DNA of 64,000 nt, taken from contig JARGOL010000002.1 in NCBI GenBank assembly GCA_029212745.1, positions 142,033-206,032 on the forward strand, in the 5' to 3' direction. The DNA is from Alcanivoracaceae bacterium (GTDB lineage Bacteria; Pseudomonadota; Gammaproteobacteria; Pseudomonadales; Alcanivoracaceae). Numbering within the stretch: position 1 is the stretch's first letter; each line of letters begins with the position of its first letter. A model generated the notes under the pieces. The model had not been told where the DNA came from, searched no databases, and saw nothing but the letters and a program-made list of their open reading frames with translations. The translations under genes were made by a program, and so were the position numbers. Of the stretch, positions 17,740-27,757 are shown one piece after another.

Positions 17740-18901
17740 TCCCGGCCACGGGATTCCCTACTACTGGCGCCTGAGCAGCTTCTATCTTTTCTACTTTGCG
17801 CTGCTCGGCGCCCTTGTGCCGTACTGGTCGCTGTACCTGCGTGACCAGGGCTTTGCCGCTGTGCAGATCGGCCTGCTCATGTCACTGCCGCAGTTGACGA
17901 AACTGGTGGCGCCCAATCTGTGGGGCTGGCTGGCGGACCGCAGCGGACGGCGGCTGGCCGTGATCCGTCTGGGCAACCTGGCGGCCGCACTGGTGTTCTG
18001 CGCGGTGTTCCTGGCCGATGGTTTCTGGTCCATGGCGCTGCTGCTGACCGCATTCAGCTTTTTCTGGAATGCGGTGCTGGCGCAATTCGAGGTGGTGACC
18101 CTGGAAACCCTGGGCTCGCGTGCCAGCCGTTACAGTCACGTGCGGCTGTGGGGGTCGGTGGGTTTCATTGTCAGCGTTATCCTGGTGGGTCAGGGGCTGG
18201 ATATCTTCCCGGTGACCCTGGTGCCGTGGGTGATCCTGGCGTGCCTGTGGCTGCTGTGGCTGGCCACCCTGGTGCTGCCGGAGCAGCCGGTACAGGGTCA
18301 GGACACGCCCCGGACAGGATTGTGGTCAGTGTTGCGCCAGCCACCGGTGCTGGTGTTCTTCGCCTGTGCGTTCCTGATGCAGATGTCGCACGGCCCGTAT
18401 TACACCTTTTTCACCATCTATCTCACCGATGCCGGTGTCTCCGGATCGCTCACAGGCCTGCTGTGGGGCCTGGGTGTGGCGGCGGAAGTGGCGCTGTTCC
18501 TGGTCATGCACCGTGTGCTGCACCGTTTCACCCTTGAACACATCATTACCGCCAGTCTCGGTCTGGCCGCCCTGCGCTGGCTGTTGCTGGCATGGTATGC
18601 CGATAACGGACTGGCCCTGGTGATCGCGCAGCTGCTTCACGCCGCCAGCTTCGGCAGTTTCCATGCCGCCAGCATTGCCTGGGTCCACCGTGCGTTTGGT
18701 GGTGGCCATGCCGGGCAGGGACAGGCCTTCTATTCCAGTGTCGGCTTCGGCGCCGGCTGGGCGCTGGGCGCCAGCCTCAGTGGCGCGCTCTGGGATCAGT
18801 ATGGGGGAGATACGTTCGTGATGGCGGCGGCGGTGGCGATGCTGGCGTTCGCCATCAGCCTGGTTGGATTGCGGCCCGTGATGCCGCGGTCTGCTGATTG
18901 A
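17732..18901 (+). CDS. MFS transporter, phenylpropionate-permease-like
   Basis: A 389-residue major facilitator protein with 12 predicted helices. The N-terminus ([28 protein letters not shown]) and the [12 protein letters not shown] loop resemble the HcaT/PPP family of sugar- or aromatic-acid-type permeases. It starts inside aroC with an 8-bp overlap, so it is co-translated with aroC. The substrate is not evident, and HcaT-like annotations are often only structural. Confidence 0.8.
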   Translation: MSDPGHGIPYYWRLSSFYLFYFALLGALVPYWSLYLRDQGFAAVQIGLLMSLPQLTKLVAPNLWGWLADRSGRRLAVIRLGNLAAALVFCAVFLADGFWSMALLLTAFSFFWNAVLAQFEVVTLETLGSRASRYSHVRLWGSVGFIVSVILVGQGLDIFPVTLVPWVILACLWLLWLATLVLPEQPVQGQDTPRTGLWSVLRQPPVLVFFACAFLMQMSHGPYYTFFTIYLTDAGVSGSLTGLLWGLGVAAEVALFLVMHRVLHRFTLEHIITASLGLAALRWLLLAWYADNGLALVIAQLLHAASFGSFHAASIAWVHRAFGGGHAGQGQAFYSSVGFGAGWALGASLSGALWDQYGGDTFVMAAAVAMLAFAISLVGLRPVMPRSAD

Positions 18902-18911
18902 CCCCCGTGCC

Positions 18912-18934
18912 GGGTATGATACCCTTGGGGGTAT
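18912..18934. promoter_or_regulatory. overlapping palindromes, candidate operator of the CsoR/CstR-like repressor
   Basis: GGGTAT-G-ATACCC (18912-18924) is a perfect palindrome. It shares its right arm with ATACCC-TTGG-GGGTAT (18919-18934). This gives three alternating half-sites overlapping a TATAAA -10-like element just before the repressor gene. CsoR-family operators are typically GC-centred ATACCC/GGGTAT inverted repeats, which supports autoregulation. Confidence 0.65.
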
Positions 18935-18950
18935 AAATGGGAGACATTCG

Positions 18951-19220
18951 ATGAACCCGAGTCCGGAACAGCAAGACAAGATGATCAAGCGGCTTGCCCG
19001 CATTGAGGGCCAGTTACGTGGCGTGCAGAAGCTGATCCATGACGGCCAGGATTGTGAAAAAATTCTCCAGCAGATGACGGCATCCCGAAAGGCGCTCGAC
19101 AAGGCCTTTTTCGAGATGATCTCGTGCCTGGTGGAGGTGTGCGTGCTTGACCCGCAAGTCGCCGGCACTGCCGAGCAGCAGGTTGCCGAAATTCGCTCGC
19201 TGCTTTCCCGTTACGCCTGA
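18951..19220 (+). CDS. CsoR-family repressor, CstR-like (persulfide-responsive)
   Basis: An 89-residue all-helical DUF156 repressor. Cysteines lie at 35, 59 and 64. Positions 35 and 64 match the two conserved thiols of the family, while the copper-ligand His of CsoR (four residues before the second Cys) is Leu60 here. That favours a persulfide sensor of the CstR type over a copper sensor. The downstream exporter and persulfide dioxygenase agree. It is preceded by overlapping palindromes at 18912-18934 and followed at 2 bp by tauE. Formaldehyde sensing (FrmR type) is less likely. Confidence 0.82.
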   Translation: MNPSPEQQDKMIKRLARIEGQLRGVQKLIHDGQDCEKILQQMTASRKALDKAFFEMISCLVEVCVLDPQVAGTAEQQVAEIRSLLSRYA

Positions 19221-19222
19221 GC

Positions 19223-20071
19223 ATGCTTTTGCTCGCCGTTGGCATCGGCCTGCTGGTCGGGCTTGTGCTCGGTCTGACCGGGGCGGGCGGCTCCGTGCTG
19301 GCGGTGCCACTGTTGGTCTACCTGCTCGGCCTTCCCATGGCCGATGCTGCCGGCCTGTCGTTAGGCATGGTGGCCCTTGCCGCGCTGGTGGCCACCGCGT
19401 CCCGCCTGTTGTCCGCAAGCGGCAGGGCGGCTGTGGCCTGGATGCCTGCCCTGGTGCTGGTGGCTGGTGGCGCCTTGCTGGTGCCGGCCGGCCAGCAGCT
19501 GGGGCGATGGCTGCCGGATACCTTTCTGTTGTTGGCGTTCGCCTTGCTGACACTGGTGGTGGCGTGGCGCATGTGGCGCCTGGCCAGCACTGATCCCGCC
19601 AGCAGCCAGTTTGTCCGTGCCGGCGTGGCCGCTGAGGCGTCAGTGGCACCGGCCTGTGAGCTAAGTGAGAGTGGCCAGTTCGAGATGCGCCTGCCGTGCC
19701 TGGTGCGGATGCTGCTGGCTGGCGCCCTGGTGGGCGTTCTTTCCGGCCTGTTCGGCGTGGGCGGGGGTTTTGTCATCGTGCCCGCCCTGGTGTTGCTGAC
19801 CGGCTTGCCCATGGCGCAGGCCGTGGCCACATCCCTGGTGGTCATCGCGCTTGTTGCCACCACCGGTTTTGCCGGCTACGCACTGGCCGGGTTAACGGCC
19901 GGACAGGCGACGCCGGAACTGGTCGCCAGCCTGGCTTCAGGCGCCGTGCTGGGCATGGGCGGCGGCATCCTGCTGGCCCGTTACCTGGCCGGGCCGATGC
20001 TGCAGAAGTTGTTTGCGGCCTTGCTCGTGGTGGTGGCAGCCGCGGTAACCCTGATGGAGGTGATGGCATGA
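19223..20071 (+). CDS. sulfite exporter TauE/SafE family permease
   Basis: A 282-residue membrane protein with about eight helices and the repeated family motifs GLTGAGGSVLAVPLL (N-terminal half) and GLFGVGGGFVIVPALVL (C-terminal half). In persulfide operons such proteins export sulfite or related sulfur oxyanions. It lies between the repressor gene (2-bp gap) and the dioxygenase gene (ATGA overlap), so all three form one tight operon. Confidence 0.87.
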   Translation: MLLLAVGIGLLVGLVLGLTGAGGSVLAVPLLVYLLGLPMADAAGLSLGMVALAALVATASRLLSASGRAAVAWMPALVLVAGGALLVPAGQQLGRWLPDTFLLLAFALLTLVVAWRMWRLASTDPASSQFVRAGVAAEASVAPACELSESGQFEMRLPCLVRMLLAGALVGVLSGLFGVGGGFVIVPALVLLTGLPMAQAVATSLVVIALVATTGFAGYALAGLTAGQATPELVASLASGAVLGMGGGILLARYLAGPMLQKLFAALLVVVAAAVTLMEVMA

Positions 20072-20772
20072 TATTCCGGCAACTTTTTGACCAGACATCC
20101 AGTACCTATACTTACCTGCTGGCGGATGAGCTCAGTCGTGAGGCGGTCCTCATCGACCCGGTGCAGGAACAGCTGCCGGCCTATCGGCAGCTGCTTGCCG
20201 ACCTGTCCCTGAACCTCGTCATGGCCCTCGATACCCATGTCCATGCCGATCACATCACAGCGCTCGGTGACCTGCGCGAGGCACTGGGGTGCCGCAGCAT
20301 GATGGGCGAGCAGTCCGGGGTGGATTGTGTCTCCGAAACGTTCGCCGATGGCCAGGTGCTGCGTTTTGGTCGCTACCACCTGCAGGCCATGTACACCCCG
20401 GGCCACACCGACGATTCCTACTGCTTCCTGCTGCAGGCTAATGGCCAGGCCATGGTGTTCACCGGCGATACCCTGCTGATTCGTGGTACCGGCCGCACCG
20501 ATTTCCAGAATGGTGATGCGGCGCGCCAGTATCACAGCCTGTTTGAGCGGCTGCTGACCCTGCCCGGAGAGACCCGGGTTTACCCGGCCCATGACTACAA
20601 GGGCTGGACAGCATCCACCATCGCTGAGGAGAAAGCCTGCAACCCGCGGCTGCAGGTGGCCGGGCAGGCCGAGTACGTGGCATTGATGGATGCCCTGGAC
20701 CTGCCTGACCCGAAGATGATGGACGTGGCCGTGCCCGCCAACCAGAGCTGTGGCCAGGATTCCACTGCCTAG
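20068..20772 (+). CDS. persulfide dioxygenase-like MBL-fold hydrolase (ETHE1 family)
   Basis: A 234-residue metallo-beta-lactamase-fold protein. THVHADH (residues 56-62) provides the mononuclear iron site, with later His in TPGHTDDSYC, Asp in FTGDTLLIRGTGRTDF, and His in YPAHDYKGW. The GTGRTDFQNGDA segment is typical of ETHE1-type persulfide dioxygenases, which oxidise glutathione persulfide to sulfite. It overlaps tauE by ATGA. With the exporter and CstR-like repressor it forms a sulfide-detoxification unit. The stop overlaps that of the convergent LysR gene. Confidence 0.87.
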   Translation: MIFRQLFDQTSSTYTYLLADELSREAVLIDPVQEQLPAYRQLLADLSLNLVMALDTHVHADHITALGDLREALGCRSMMGEQSGVDCVSETFADGQVLRFGRYHLQAMYTPGHTDDSYCFLLQANGQAMVFTGDTLLIRGTGRTDFQNGDAARQYHSLFERLLTLPGETRVYPAHDYKGWTASTIAEEKACNPRLQVAGQAEYVALMDALDLPDPKMMDVAVPANQSCGQDSTA

Positions 20773-21671
20773 CCGTTGCCGGCCTGGCGCAGCACGTCGA
20801 TGAAGCAGCGCGCGGCATTGGACAGGCTGCGGGCCGGATGGATGACGAAACCCAGCTGCCGTTGCACTGTGGGTGTGGTTACCGGCAGGGCAGTCACGCC
20901 GTCATCGAGCATGCTTGAGGGGAGCACCGACCAGCCAAGGCCAATGGACACCATCATGTGGATGGTTTCCAGGTAATTGGTGGACATGGAAATGTTCAGG
21001 CCCAGTCCCTCGCGGGCGAACATGTCTTCCACGATGCGGCGTGTGAACGTCACCGGGGAGGGCAGGATGGCGCTGTAGCCGGTCAGTTGTGACAGGGCTA
21101 CCGGGCCGGTGCCGGCCAGGGGGTGGTCCGGTGCCACCATGAACACCAGCGGGTCGCGCCAGATCACCTCGCTGTGGGCGCGCCGGTCCGGGACCGGTGG
21201 CAGGGTGACAACGCCCAGCTCCAGGTCGCCTTCCAGCACACCGTCCCAGGCTTCCTCCGAATCAATGAAATGCAGGTCCAGCTGCACGTCCGGGTAGGCG
21301 CGGCTGTAGCGGCGCAGTACATCCGGCAGCCGGTGCAGGCCGATGTGGTGGCTGGTGCCGATGCGCAGCGTGCCGCTGACATCATCGTCCAGGCTGGCAA
21401 TGGCACGGCCAATGTCTTCCATGTCGCGCAGTACTGCGCGAGCGCGTGGCAGCAGGGCCCGGCCGGCCTCGGTCAGTTGCACCTGGCGGCCAATGCGGTC
21501 GAACAGGCGACTGCCCAGCATCTGCTCCAGCTGGTTGATACGCTTGCTCACCGCCGGCTGGGTAATGAACAGTCGCTCCGCCGCAGCGGTAAAGCTGCCG
21601 TTGTCCACCACCGCAAGAAAGGCCTTCAGGTCCTGGCTGTCCACATGCGTCTCCGCTACCGGTTTGTTCAT
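20769..21671 (-). CDS. LysR-type transcriptional regulator
   Basis: A 300-residue LTTR with a winged helix at about residues 12-70 (LKAFLAVVDNGSFTAAAERLFITQPAVSKRINQLEQMLG) and a periplasmic-binding-protein-like effector domain. It is divergent from leuC across an AT-rich 124-bp spacer, an arrangement also known in Pseudomonas, so regulation of leucine synthesis is a reasonable inference. Its effector is unknown. The stop overlaps the persulfide dioxygenase stop by 4 bp. Confidence 0.88.
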   Translation of the reverse strand: MNKPVAETHVDSQDLKAFLAVVDNGSFTAAAERLFITQPAVSKRINQLEQMLGSRLFDRIGRQVQLTEAGRALLPRARAVLRDMEDIGRAIASLDDDVSGTLRIGTSHHIGLHRLPDVLRRYSRAYPDVQLDLHFIDSEEAWDGVLEGDLELGVVTLPPVPDRRAHSEVIWRDPLVFMVAPDHPLAGTGPVALSQLTGYSAILPSPVTFTRRIVEDMFAREGLGLNISMSTNYLETIHMMVSIGLGWSVLPSSMLDDGVTALPVTTPTVQRQLGFVIHPARSLSNAARCFIDVLRQAGNG

Positions 21672-21795
21672 TCCTTATGGGAATGCTTTAGATAAATAAT
21701 ATGAATTGGAATTATGGGTGGCAAGGCGCTAGCGTATCACCCTCGGCAATCGGTGGCTGTTCGAGGCGCCACCCCTGACACAGGCGGATGCTGCA
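21672..21795. promoter_or_regulatory. divergent promoter region LysR/leuC
   Basis: The left third is AT-rich against a GC-rich background and contains TTAT and ATAA arms (for example around 21674-21694) and a TAATAT element. LTTRs bind such T-N11-A type sites in divergent spacers. I cannot assign one site with confidence. Confidence 0.35.
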
Positions 21796-23217
21796 ATGGC
21801 AGGCAAGACCCTCTATGACAAGTTGTTCGACGCGCACCTGGTGAAGCAGCGCGACGACGGCTCTGCGTTGATTTACATCGACCGGCAGATCATTCACGAA
21901 GTGACCTCGCCGCAGGCGTTCGAAGGCTTGCGCCTGGCGGGACGCCAGCCATGGCGCATCAATGCCAACCTGGCCACCATCGACCATAACGTGCCGACCA
22001 CACCGTTCAGTAACGCGTCCGAAATCGAGGATGATACCTCGCGCATCCAGGTGCAGACGCTGGAAAACAACACCCGTGAATTCGGCATCACCGAGTTTGG
22101 CATTGGCGATCCGCGCCAGGGCATTGTGCATGTCATGGCGCCGGAGCAGGGTGCCGTGGTTCCCGGCATGACGGTGGTCTGCGGTGATTCGCACACCTCG
22201 ACCAATGGCGCCCTGGCCTGCCTGGCCCATGGCATTGGCACCAGTGAGGTGGAGCATGTGCTCGCCACCCAGTGCCTGATTGCCAAGAAGATGAAGAACA
22301 TGCGCGTGCGCGTGGAAGGCCAGCTCGGGCCCGGTGTGACGGCCAAGGATGTGGTCCTGCACATCATCGGAGTCATCGGCACCGCAGGCGGTACCGGCTA
22401 TGCCCTTGAATTTGCCGGTTCGGCCATCCGTGGCCTGTCCATGGAAGGCCGTATGACGATCTGCAACATGTCCATCGAGGCCGGTGCACGTGCCGGCATG
22501 GTGGCGGTGGATGATGTCACCATTGATTACGTGCGCGGCCGGCCATTTGCGCCCGCCGGTGCACAGTGGGATCAGGCTGTCAGTTACTGGCGCACGCTGG
22601 TTTCGGACGAGGATGCCGTGTTCGACAAGGACATTCTTATTGATGCAGCGGATATCCGTCCGCAGGTGTCCTGGGGCACATCACCGGAAATGGTGGTGCC
22701 CGTGGATGCCAGCCTGCCTGTGCCGTCGCAGGAGCAGGACCCGGTCAAGCGCACCGGTATGGAACGGGCCTACGAGTACATGGGGCTTGAACCGAGCATG
22801 AAGGTGTCGGATATCCAGGTGGACCGTGTGTTCATCGGCTCCTGTACCAATTCCCGCATTGAGGATCTCAGGGCGGCGGCAGAGGTGGCCCGTGGTCGCC
22901 GCAAGGCTGATTCCGTCAAGCAGGTTCTGGTCGTGCCGGGCTCCGGCCTGGTCAAGCAGCAGGCCGAGCAGGAAGGCCTGGACAGGGTGTTTGTGGAAGC
23001 CGGATTCGAGTGGCGCGAGCCGGGCTGCTCCATGTGCCTGGCCATGAACCCTGACAGGCTGCTTCCCGGCGAGCACTGCGCCTCAACCTCGAACCGCAAT
23101 TTCGAGGGGCGCCAGGGCAACGGCGGCCGGACGCATCTGGTGAGCCCAGCGATGGCGGCGGCTGCTGCGGTGGCCGGACACTTTGTGGATGTGCGTGAGC
23201 TGGAAAAGGCGGAGTAA
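21796..23217 (+). CDS. leuC: 3-isopropylmalate dehydratase large subunit
   Basis: A 473-residue aconitase-family subunit that isomerises 2- to 3-isopropylmalate together with LeuD. The 4Fe-4S ligands are the Cys of GSCTNSR and the CxxC in [33 protein letters not shown] and [22 protein letters not shown] are family signatures. Its length matches the bacterial LeuC norm. leuD follows after 3 bp. The divergent LysR gene upstream probably controls it. Confidence 0.97.
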   Translation: MAGKTLYDKLFDAHLVKQRDDGSALIYIDRQIIHEVTSPQAFEGLRLAGRQPWRINANLATIDHNVPTTPFSNASEIEDDTSRIQVQTLENNTREFGITEFGIGDPRQGIVHVMAPEQGAVVPGMTVVCGDSHTSTNGALACLAHGIGTSEVEHVLATQCLIAKKMKNMRVRVEGQLGPGVTAKDVVLHIIGVIGTAGGTGYALEFAGSAIRGLSMEGRMTICNMSIEAGARAGMVAVDDVTIDYVRGRPFAPAGAQWDQAVSYWRTLVSDEDAVFDKDILIDAADIRPQVSWGTSPEMVVPVDASLPVPSQEQDPVKRTGMERAYEYMGLEPSMKVSDIQVDRVFIGSCTNSRIEDLRAAAEVARGRRKADSVKQVLVVPGSGLVKQQAEQEGLDRVFVEAGFEWREPGCSMCLAMNPDRLLPGEHCASTSNRNFEGRQGNGGRTHLVSPAMAAAAAVAGHFVDVRELEKAE

Positions 23218-23220
23218 GAG

Positions 23221-23865
23221 ATGGAAAAATTCACCGTACATGAAGGGCTCGCTGCACCGCTGGATCGCTCCAATGTGGACACGGACCTGATCATTCCCAA
23301 GCAGTTTCTCAAGTCGATCAAGCGCACCGGTTTCGGGCCCAACCTGTTTGACGAGTTGCGCTACATGGATGAGGGATATCCCGGGCAGGACAACAGCCAG
23401 CGACCGCTGAACCCGGATTTTGTCCTCAACCTGCCGCGCTACCAGGGCGCCAGCGTACTGTTGGCGCGCCGTAACTTCGGCTGCGGATCCAGTCGTGAGC
23501 ACGCCCCATGGGCGCTCATGGATTTCGGCTTCCGGGCCATTATCGCGCCCAGCTTCGCCGACATCTTCTACAACAACTGCTTCAAGAACGGGTTGTTGCC
23601 AATCGTGGTCGAAGAAGACGTGGTGGATGAGATGTTTGGCGAGGTGGCGGCCAATGAAGGGGCCACGATTCGTATCGATCTTGAAAATCAGCTTGTTACG
23701 CGGCCCAACGGTGAGACTGTCAGCTTCGAGATTGATGCGTTTCGCAAGCATTGCCTGCTTAATGGGCTTGATGATATCGGCCTGACTCTTCAGGATGCAG
23801 AGAGTATCCGTGCGTACGAGACGCGGCGCATGGAGCGGGAGCCCTGGGTATTCCAGACGCCCTGA
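23221..23865 (+). CDS. leuD: 3-isopropylmalate dehydratase small subunit
   Basis: A 214-residue swivel-domain subunit that completes the LeuCD active site. [25 protein letters not shown] and the loop [17 protein letters not shown] are diagnostic. It is cytoplasmic and starts 3 bp after leuC with GTAAGAG overlapping as ribosome binding site. A lipoprotein gene lies between it and leuB. Confidence 0.97.
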   Translation: MEKFTVHEGLAAPLDRSNVDTDLIIPKQFLKSIKRTGFGPNLFDELRYMDEGYPGQDNSQRPLNPDFVLNLPRYQGASVLLARRNFGCGSSREHAPWALMDFGFRAIIAPSFADIFYNNCFKNGLLPIVVEEDVVDEMFGEVAANEGATIRIDLENQLVTRPNGETVSFEIDAFRKHCLLNGLDDIGLTLQDAESIRAYETRRMEREPWVFQTP

Positions 23866-23933
23866 GGTACTGGTGGCTCGGTTCAGCTGCCTGGCTCCTG
23901 ATAACGACAATAAAACAGGAAAGGAGAACCGAA

Positions 23934-24383
23934 ATGAAGAAAGTCATCATGCTGCTGGTTGTGGCGCTGACGAGTGCCTGCGCTTCCACGGGGATGTACA
24001 GCACGCCATCAGGCAGCGATACAGCCACTGTCGAGGTGGAGAACCTGCTCGACACGGGAACGCAGGAAGCCACCGAAGGCGCCACTGGTTGGCAGATGCC
24101 CGGTATGGCAGCGGCATCGCGCGTCGGCGTATTCACCGTTGACGGTGACAGGGTGGACGAGAGCGGTGGTGACAAGACGGTCACCCTGGATGCTGGCGAG
24201 CACACCATCCAGTTGTTTGCAGACGATGGCGGCATGCTGCGCTTCAAGAAGTTCAGCATGACGTTTGAAGAGGGTGCCGAGTACGTCATCAAGGTGATGC
24301 GTAACGACGGCAAGAAGAATTTCCGTGCCACGGTGGCGAACAAGGCCGCGCCGGAAACCGTACTTGAAGAGGTCAGCTTTTAG
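23934..24383 (+). CDS. putative lipoprotein inserted in the leu operon
   Basis: A 149-residue secreted protein. A short lipoprotein signal ends LTSAC with the lipidated Cys at residue 16, followed by a Ser/Thr/Gly-rich stretch and a probable beta-sandwich domain. [18 protein letters not shown] resembles PEGA-like or carboxypeptidase-regulatory folds. AAAGGAGAA upstream gives a strong start. Its stop shares a base with the leuB GTG start, so leuB translation may depend on it. I recognise no named family. Confidence 0.7.
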   Translation: MKKVIMLLVVALTSACASTGMYSTPSGSDTATVEVENLLDTGTQEATEGATGWQMPGMAAASRVGVFTVDGDRVDESGGDKTVTLDAGEHTIQLFADDGGMLRFKKFSMTFEEGAEYVIKVMRNDGKKNFRATVANKAAPETVLEEVSF

Positions 24384-25453
24384 TGAGCAAGAACATCCTG
24401 GTGTTGCCGGGTGACGGCATTGGTCCCGAAATTGTTGCAGAGGCAGTAAAGGTTCTGGAGAAGGTCAATGCTGATTTCCAGCTGGATATCAGCATTGATG
24501 AGGCCCTTGTAGGCGGTGCTGCCTACGATGCTGCCGGTGATCCTTTGCCGGAGAAGACACTCGACAAGGCCAGGCAGGCAGATGCGATTCTGTTTGGTTC
24601 CATTGGTGGCCCCAAGTGGGATGCCATTGAACGTGACAAGCGGCCGGAGCGCGGCCTTTTGCGACTGCGGTCCTCGCTGGGCCTGTTCGCGAACCTGCGT
24701 CCGGCCATTCTTTTTCCCCAGCTGGCCAGCGCCTCCACACTCAAGCCGGAGGTGGTGAGCGGGCTGGATATCCTGATCGTCAGGGAGCTGACCGGTGGTA
24801 TCTACTTTGGTCAGCCACGTGGCATCCGCGAGGAAAATGGCGAGCGCGTCGGGTTCAATACCGATGTGTATAGTGAGTCAGAGATTCGCCGTATCGCCCG
24901 GGTTGCCTTTGAGCTTGCCATGGCTCGTGACAAGCGCCTGCTGTCGGTAGACAAGGCGAATGTGCTTGAAGTGACTGAGCTGTGGAAGGAAGTGGTGGAC
25001 AGCATGTCCGCCGAGTACCCCGACGTCGAGGTGTCCCACATGTACGTGGATAACGCTGCCATGCAGCTTGTCCGGGCGCCCAAGCAGTTCGACGTCATCG
25101 TCACCGGCAATCTGTTTGGTGACATTCTTTCTGATGAGGCCGCCATGCTTACCGGCTCCATTGGCATGTTGCCTTCGGCATCCCTGGATGAGAATCGCAA
25201 GGGGCTGTATGAGCCGTGCCATGGTTCTGCACCGGATATTGCCGGGCAGGGCATCGCCAATCCGCTGGCGACTATCCTGTCCCTGGCCATGCTCATGCGA
25301 TACAGCCTTGAGCGTGGTGATGTGGCCGACGTTATCGAGGCAGCTGTGGAACGCGTCCTGGAACAGGGCCTGCGCACTGCCGATATCATGGCAGACGGCT
25401 GTACCCCGGTGGGTACCCAGGCCATGGGTGACGCGGTGGTGGCTGCACTCTGA
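24383..25453 (+). CDS. leuB: 3-isopropylmalate dehydrogenase
   Basis: A 356-residue NAD-dependent enzyme that oxidises and decarboxylates 3-isopropylmalate in leucine synthesis. PGDGIGPEI at the N-terminus, the Arg-rich [13 protein letters not shown] site, and [24 protein letters not shown] (metal and substrate binding) are clear. The GTG start shares its first base with the lipoprotein stop. asd follows after 53 bp. Confidence 0.97.
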   Translation: MSKNILVLPGDGIGPEIVAEAVKVLEKVNADFQLDISIDEALVGGAAYDAAGDPLPEKTLDKARQADAILFGSIGGPKWDAIERDKRPERGLLRLRSSLGLFANLRPAILFPQLASASTLKPEVVSGLDILIVRELTGGIYFGQPRGIREENGERVGFNTDVYSESEIRRIARVAFELAMARDKRLLSVDKANVLEVTELWKEVVDSMSAEYPDVEVSHMYVDNAAMQLVRAPKQFDVIVTGNLFGDILSDEAAMLTGSIGMLPSASLDENRKGLYEPCHGSAPDIAGQGIANPLATILSLAMLMRYSLERGDVADVIEAAVERVLEQGLRTADIMADGCTPVGTQAMGDAVVAAL

Positions 25454-25506
25454 ATCCCTCACGGGCGCAGGCCTGACGCCTGGGCCCCTACTGACCGGAG
25501 AATTTC

Positions 25507-26616
25507 ATGAAGACCGTAGGTTTTGTCGGCTGGCGTGGCATGGTGGGTTCCGTGCTCATGGACCGTATGCGTGCCGAAGATGATTTTCGCGATATCGAGC
25601 CGGTATTCTTTTCAACCTCACAGGTGGGACAGCCGGGGCCGGACATCGGCCGCGAGGTGCCTGCTCTTGGCGACGCCAAGGACATCGATACGCTGAAAAA
25701 GCTGGATGTCATTGTTACCTGCCAGGGCGGTGACTACACCAATGCCGTCTACCCCGAGCTGCGCAAGGCCGGCTGGCAGGGCTACTGGATCGACGCGGCG
25801 TCAACCCTGCGCATGCAGGATGATGCTGTGATCGTGCTTGATCCGGTAAACAGGAAAGTCATCGATGAAAGCCTGGCGCGCGGCGTCAAGGACTATGTCG
25901 GCGGTAACTGTACGGTCAGCCTGATGCTGATGGCACTGGGCGGCCTGTTCAATGCCAACCTGGTGGAGTGGGCCAGTGCCCAGACCTACCAGGCCGCGTC
26001 CGGCGCCGGTGCCCAGAACATGCGCGAACTGATTGCGCAGATGGGCAAGATCCATGCAGACGTGGCTGGCAAGCTGGAAGATCCGGCCAGTGCCATTCTG
26101 GACATTGACCAGCAGGTGGCGGCGACCATGCGCAGCAGCGACCTGCCGCAGGACAACTTCGGGTTCCCGCTGGCCGGCAGCCTGCTGCCCTGGATCGACA
26201 AGGAAATGGACAATGGCCAGAGCCGCGAGGAATGGAAGGCGCAGGCTGAAACCAACAAGATTCTCGGCAGCCAGTCCGTGATTCCCGTGGATGGCACCTG
26301 CGTTCGTATTGGCAGTATGCGCTGTCATTCCCAGGCCCTGACCGTGAAGTTGACGCGCGATGTGCCCATGGATGAAGTCACCGACATCATCGGCCAGGCC
26401 AATGACCGGGTCAGTGTGGTGGCGAACAACAAGGCTGACACCCTGTCGGGACTCACGCCCACCGCCGTGACCGGTACCCTGGATATCCCGGTGGGCCGTC
26501 TGCGCAAGCTCAACATGGGGCCTGAGTACCTGAATGCCTTCACCGTAGGTGACCAGCTTCTCTGGGGCGCGGCTGAACCGTTGCGTCGCATGCTCCGCAT
26601 CCTGATGGAAGGCTGA
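25507..26616 (+). CDS. asd: aspartate-semialdehyde dehydrogenase
   Basis: A 369-residue NADP enzyme reducing aspartyl-4-phosphate to the semialdehyde for Lys, Met, Thr and diaminopimelate. [11 protein letters not shown] is the cofactor loop and catalytic Cys135 lies in [15 protein letters not shown], the gammaproteobacterial-type signature. The length is normal. A related gene lacking the catalytic Cys follows after 3 bp. Confidence 0.97.
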   Translation: MKTVGFVGWRGMVGSVLMDRMRAEDDFRDIEPVFFSTSQVGQPGPDIGREVPALGDAKDIDTLKKLDVIVTCQGGDYTNAVYPELRKAGWQGYWIDAASTLRMQDDAVIVLDPVNRKVIDESLARGVKDYVGGNCTVSLMLMALGGLFNANLVEWASAQTYQAASGAGAQNMRELIAQMGKIHADVAGKLEDPASAILDIDQQVAATMRSSDLPQDNFGFPLAGSLLPWIDKEMDNGQSREEWKAQAETNKILGSQSVIPVDGTCVRIGSMRCHSQALTVKLTRDVPMDEVTDIIGQANDRVSVVANNKADTLSGLTPTAVTGTLDIPVGRLRKLNMGPEYLNAFTVGDQLLWGAAEPLRRMLRILMEG

Positions 26617-26619
26617 TCA

Positions 26620-27630
26620 ATGGATCATCATATTGCCGTAGTCGGCGCCACCGGCCAGATCGGCGAGGCATTGCTGGCGGCGCTTGCAGACGCGGGCATC
26701 AGCAGCAAGTTCGTGCACGCCATTGCCAGCGCCGAGTCCGCTGGCAAGCGGGTGGGCTTCGGCAACAGCTACCTGACCGTTGCCGACCTGGCATCGGCGG
26801 ACCTGTCAGGGGTGGAGCTCGCCCTGTTGGCGGTGCCGCCCGCCAGTGCCGCCAGCCTGGCCGAGAAGCTGGCCGGGCAGGGCATCCTGGTGGTCGATCT
26901 GTCTGGTGTGTTGCTGGCAGATCCGTCGGTGCCCATGGTGGTGCCGGGGTTGAACGACGCCGTGCTGGTGGATTGCCGCGAGCGCAACCTGGTGGCCTGT
27001 GCCGATGGCGTGGTGACGTCGGTTGTGGCATTGCTGCGCCAGCTCCAGGGGCTGGCCACCGTGCAGGCGGTTGATCTCACCGTGCTGCAGCCGGCATCCC
27101 GTTTCGGCGGCAAGGCAGTGGAGGAACTGGCGTCCCAGACTGCGCGCCTGTTGGGCAGCCAGCAGCCGGATACGCAGGTCTTTCCCGAGCGTCTTGCGTT
27201 CGCGGTGCTGGAGCCCGGCCGGAAACCCCTGGGTAGCGGTCCGGTGGCCTACGCTGCCAGTACTGAAGTGGCCCTGCAGCGTCTGTTTGCCGGTGATGGC
27301 ATTGATGTCTCTGTCGCCAGTGCGGTAATGCCGCTGTTTTTCGGCCAGGCGGTGCAGCTCAGGATCACCACCGATCGTGAGCTGGATGTGCCGCTGCTGC
27401 GCGAGCGTCTGCTGGCCGCAGGCATGGACGTCACCGGCCTGAACGATGAGGGGGATGCGGTGGCGTTGGCGGGAACGCTGCCTGAAGGGACGGTGCGGGT
27501 GGCGGACCTGCGCGCATTGCCGGGCCAGCGAGCCGGTATCTCCCTGTGGCTGGGCCTGGACAACGTGGCAGGGGCGGGGGTGATAAATGGTGTACAAACT
27601 GTGCAATTATTGATAAAAGACTATCTGTAA
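26620..27630 (+). CDS. usg: Usg-like Asd homologue without the catalytic cysteine
   Basis: A 336-residue paralogue of aspartate-semialdehyde dehydrogenase. The Rossmann loop VVGATGQIGEAL is intact, but aligning VACADGVVTSVVALL with the active-site helix of Asd puts Val where the nucleophilic Cys should be (the visible Cys is about four residues too early). Such Usg proteins commonly sit between asd and fimV or truA and have no proven activity. It begins 3 bp after asd. Confidence 0.82.
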   Translation: MDHHIAVVGATGQIGEALLAALADAGISSKFVHAIASAESAGKRVGFGNSYLTVADLASADLSGVELALLAVPPASAASLAEKLAGQGILVVDLSGVLLADPSVPMVVPGLNDAVLVDCRERNLVACADGVVTSVVALLRQLQGLATVQAVDLTVLQPASRFGGKAVEELASQTARLLGSQQPDTQVFPERLAFAVLEPGRKPLGSGPVAYAASTEVALQRLFAGDGIDVSVASAVMPLFFGQAVQLRITTDRELDVPLLRERLLAAGMDVTGLNDEGDAVALAGTLPEGTVRVADLRALPGQRAGISLWLGLDNVAGAGVINGVQTVQLLIKDYL

Positions 27631-27757
27631 CGGATACTTACTGGCATTATGTGACTCAGTTTCTAGGTTTTGTGGGCTAGGTGCTGCAAAATCAAAAGCT
27701 CGCCGGGGCGTCATTTGAGGCCAAGGCGGGGGTAAATAATAAATAAAGGGCTCAACC

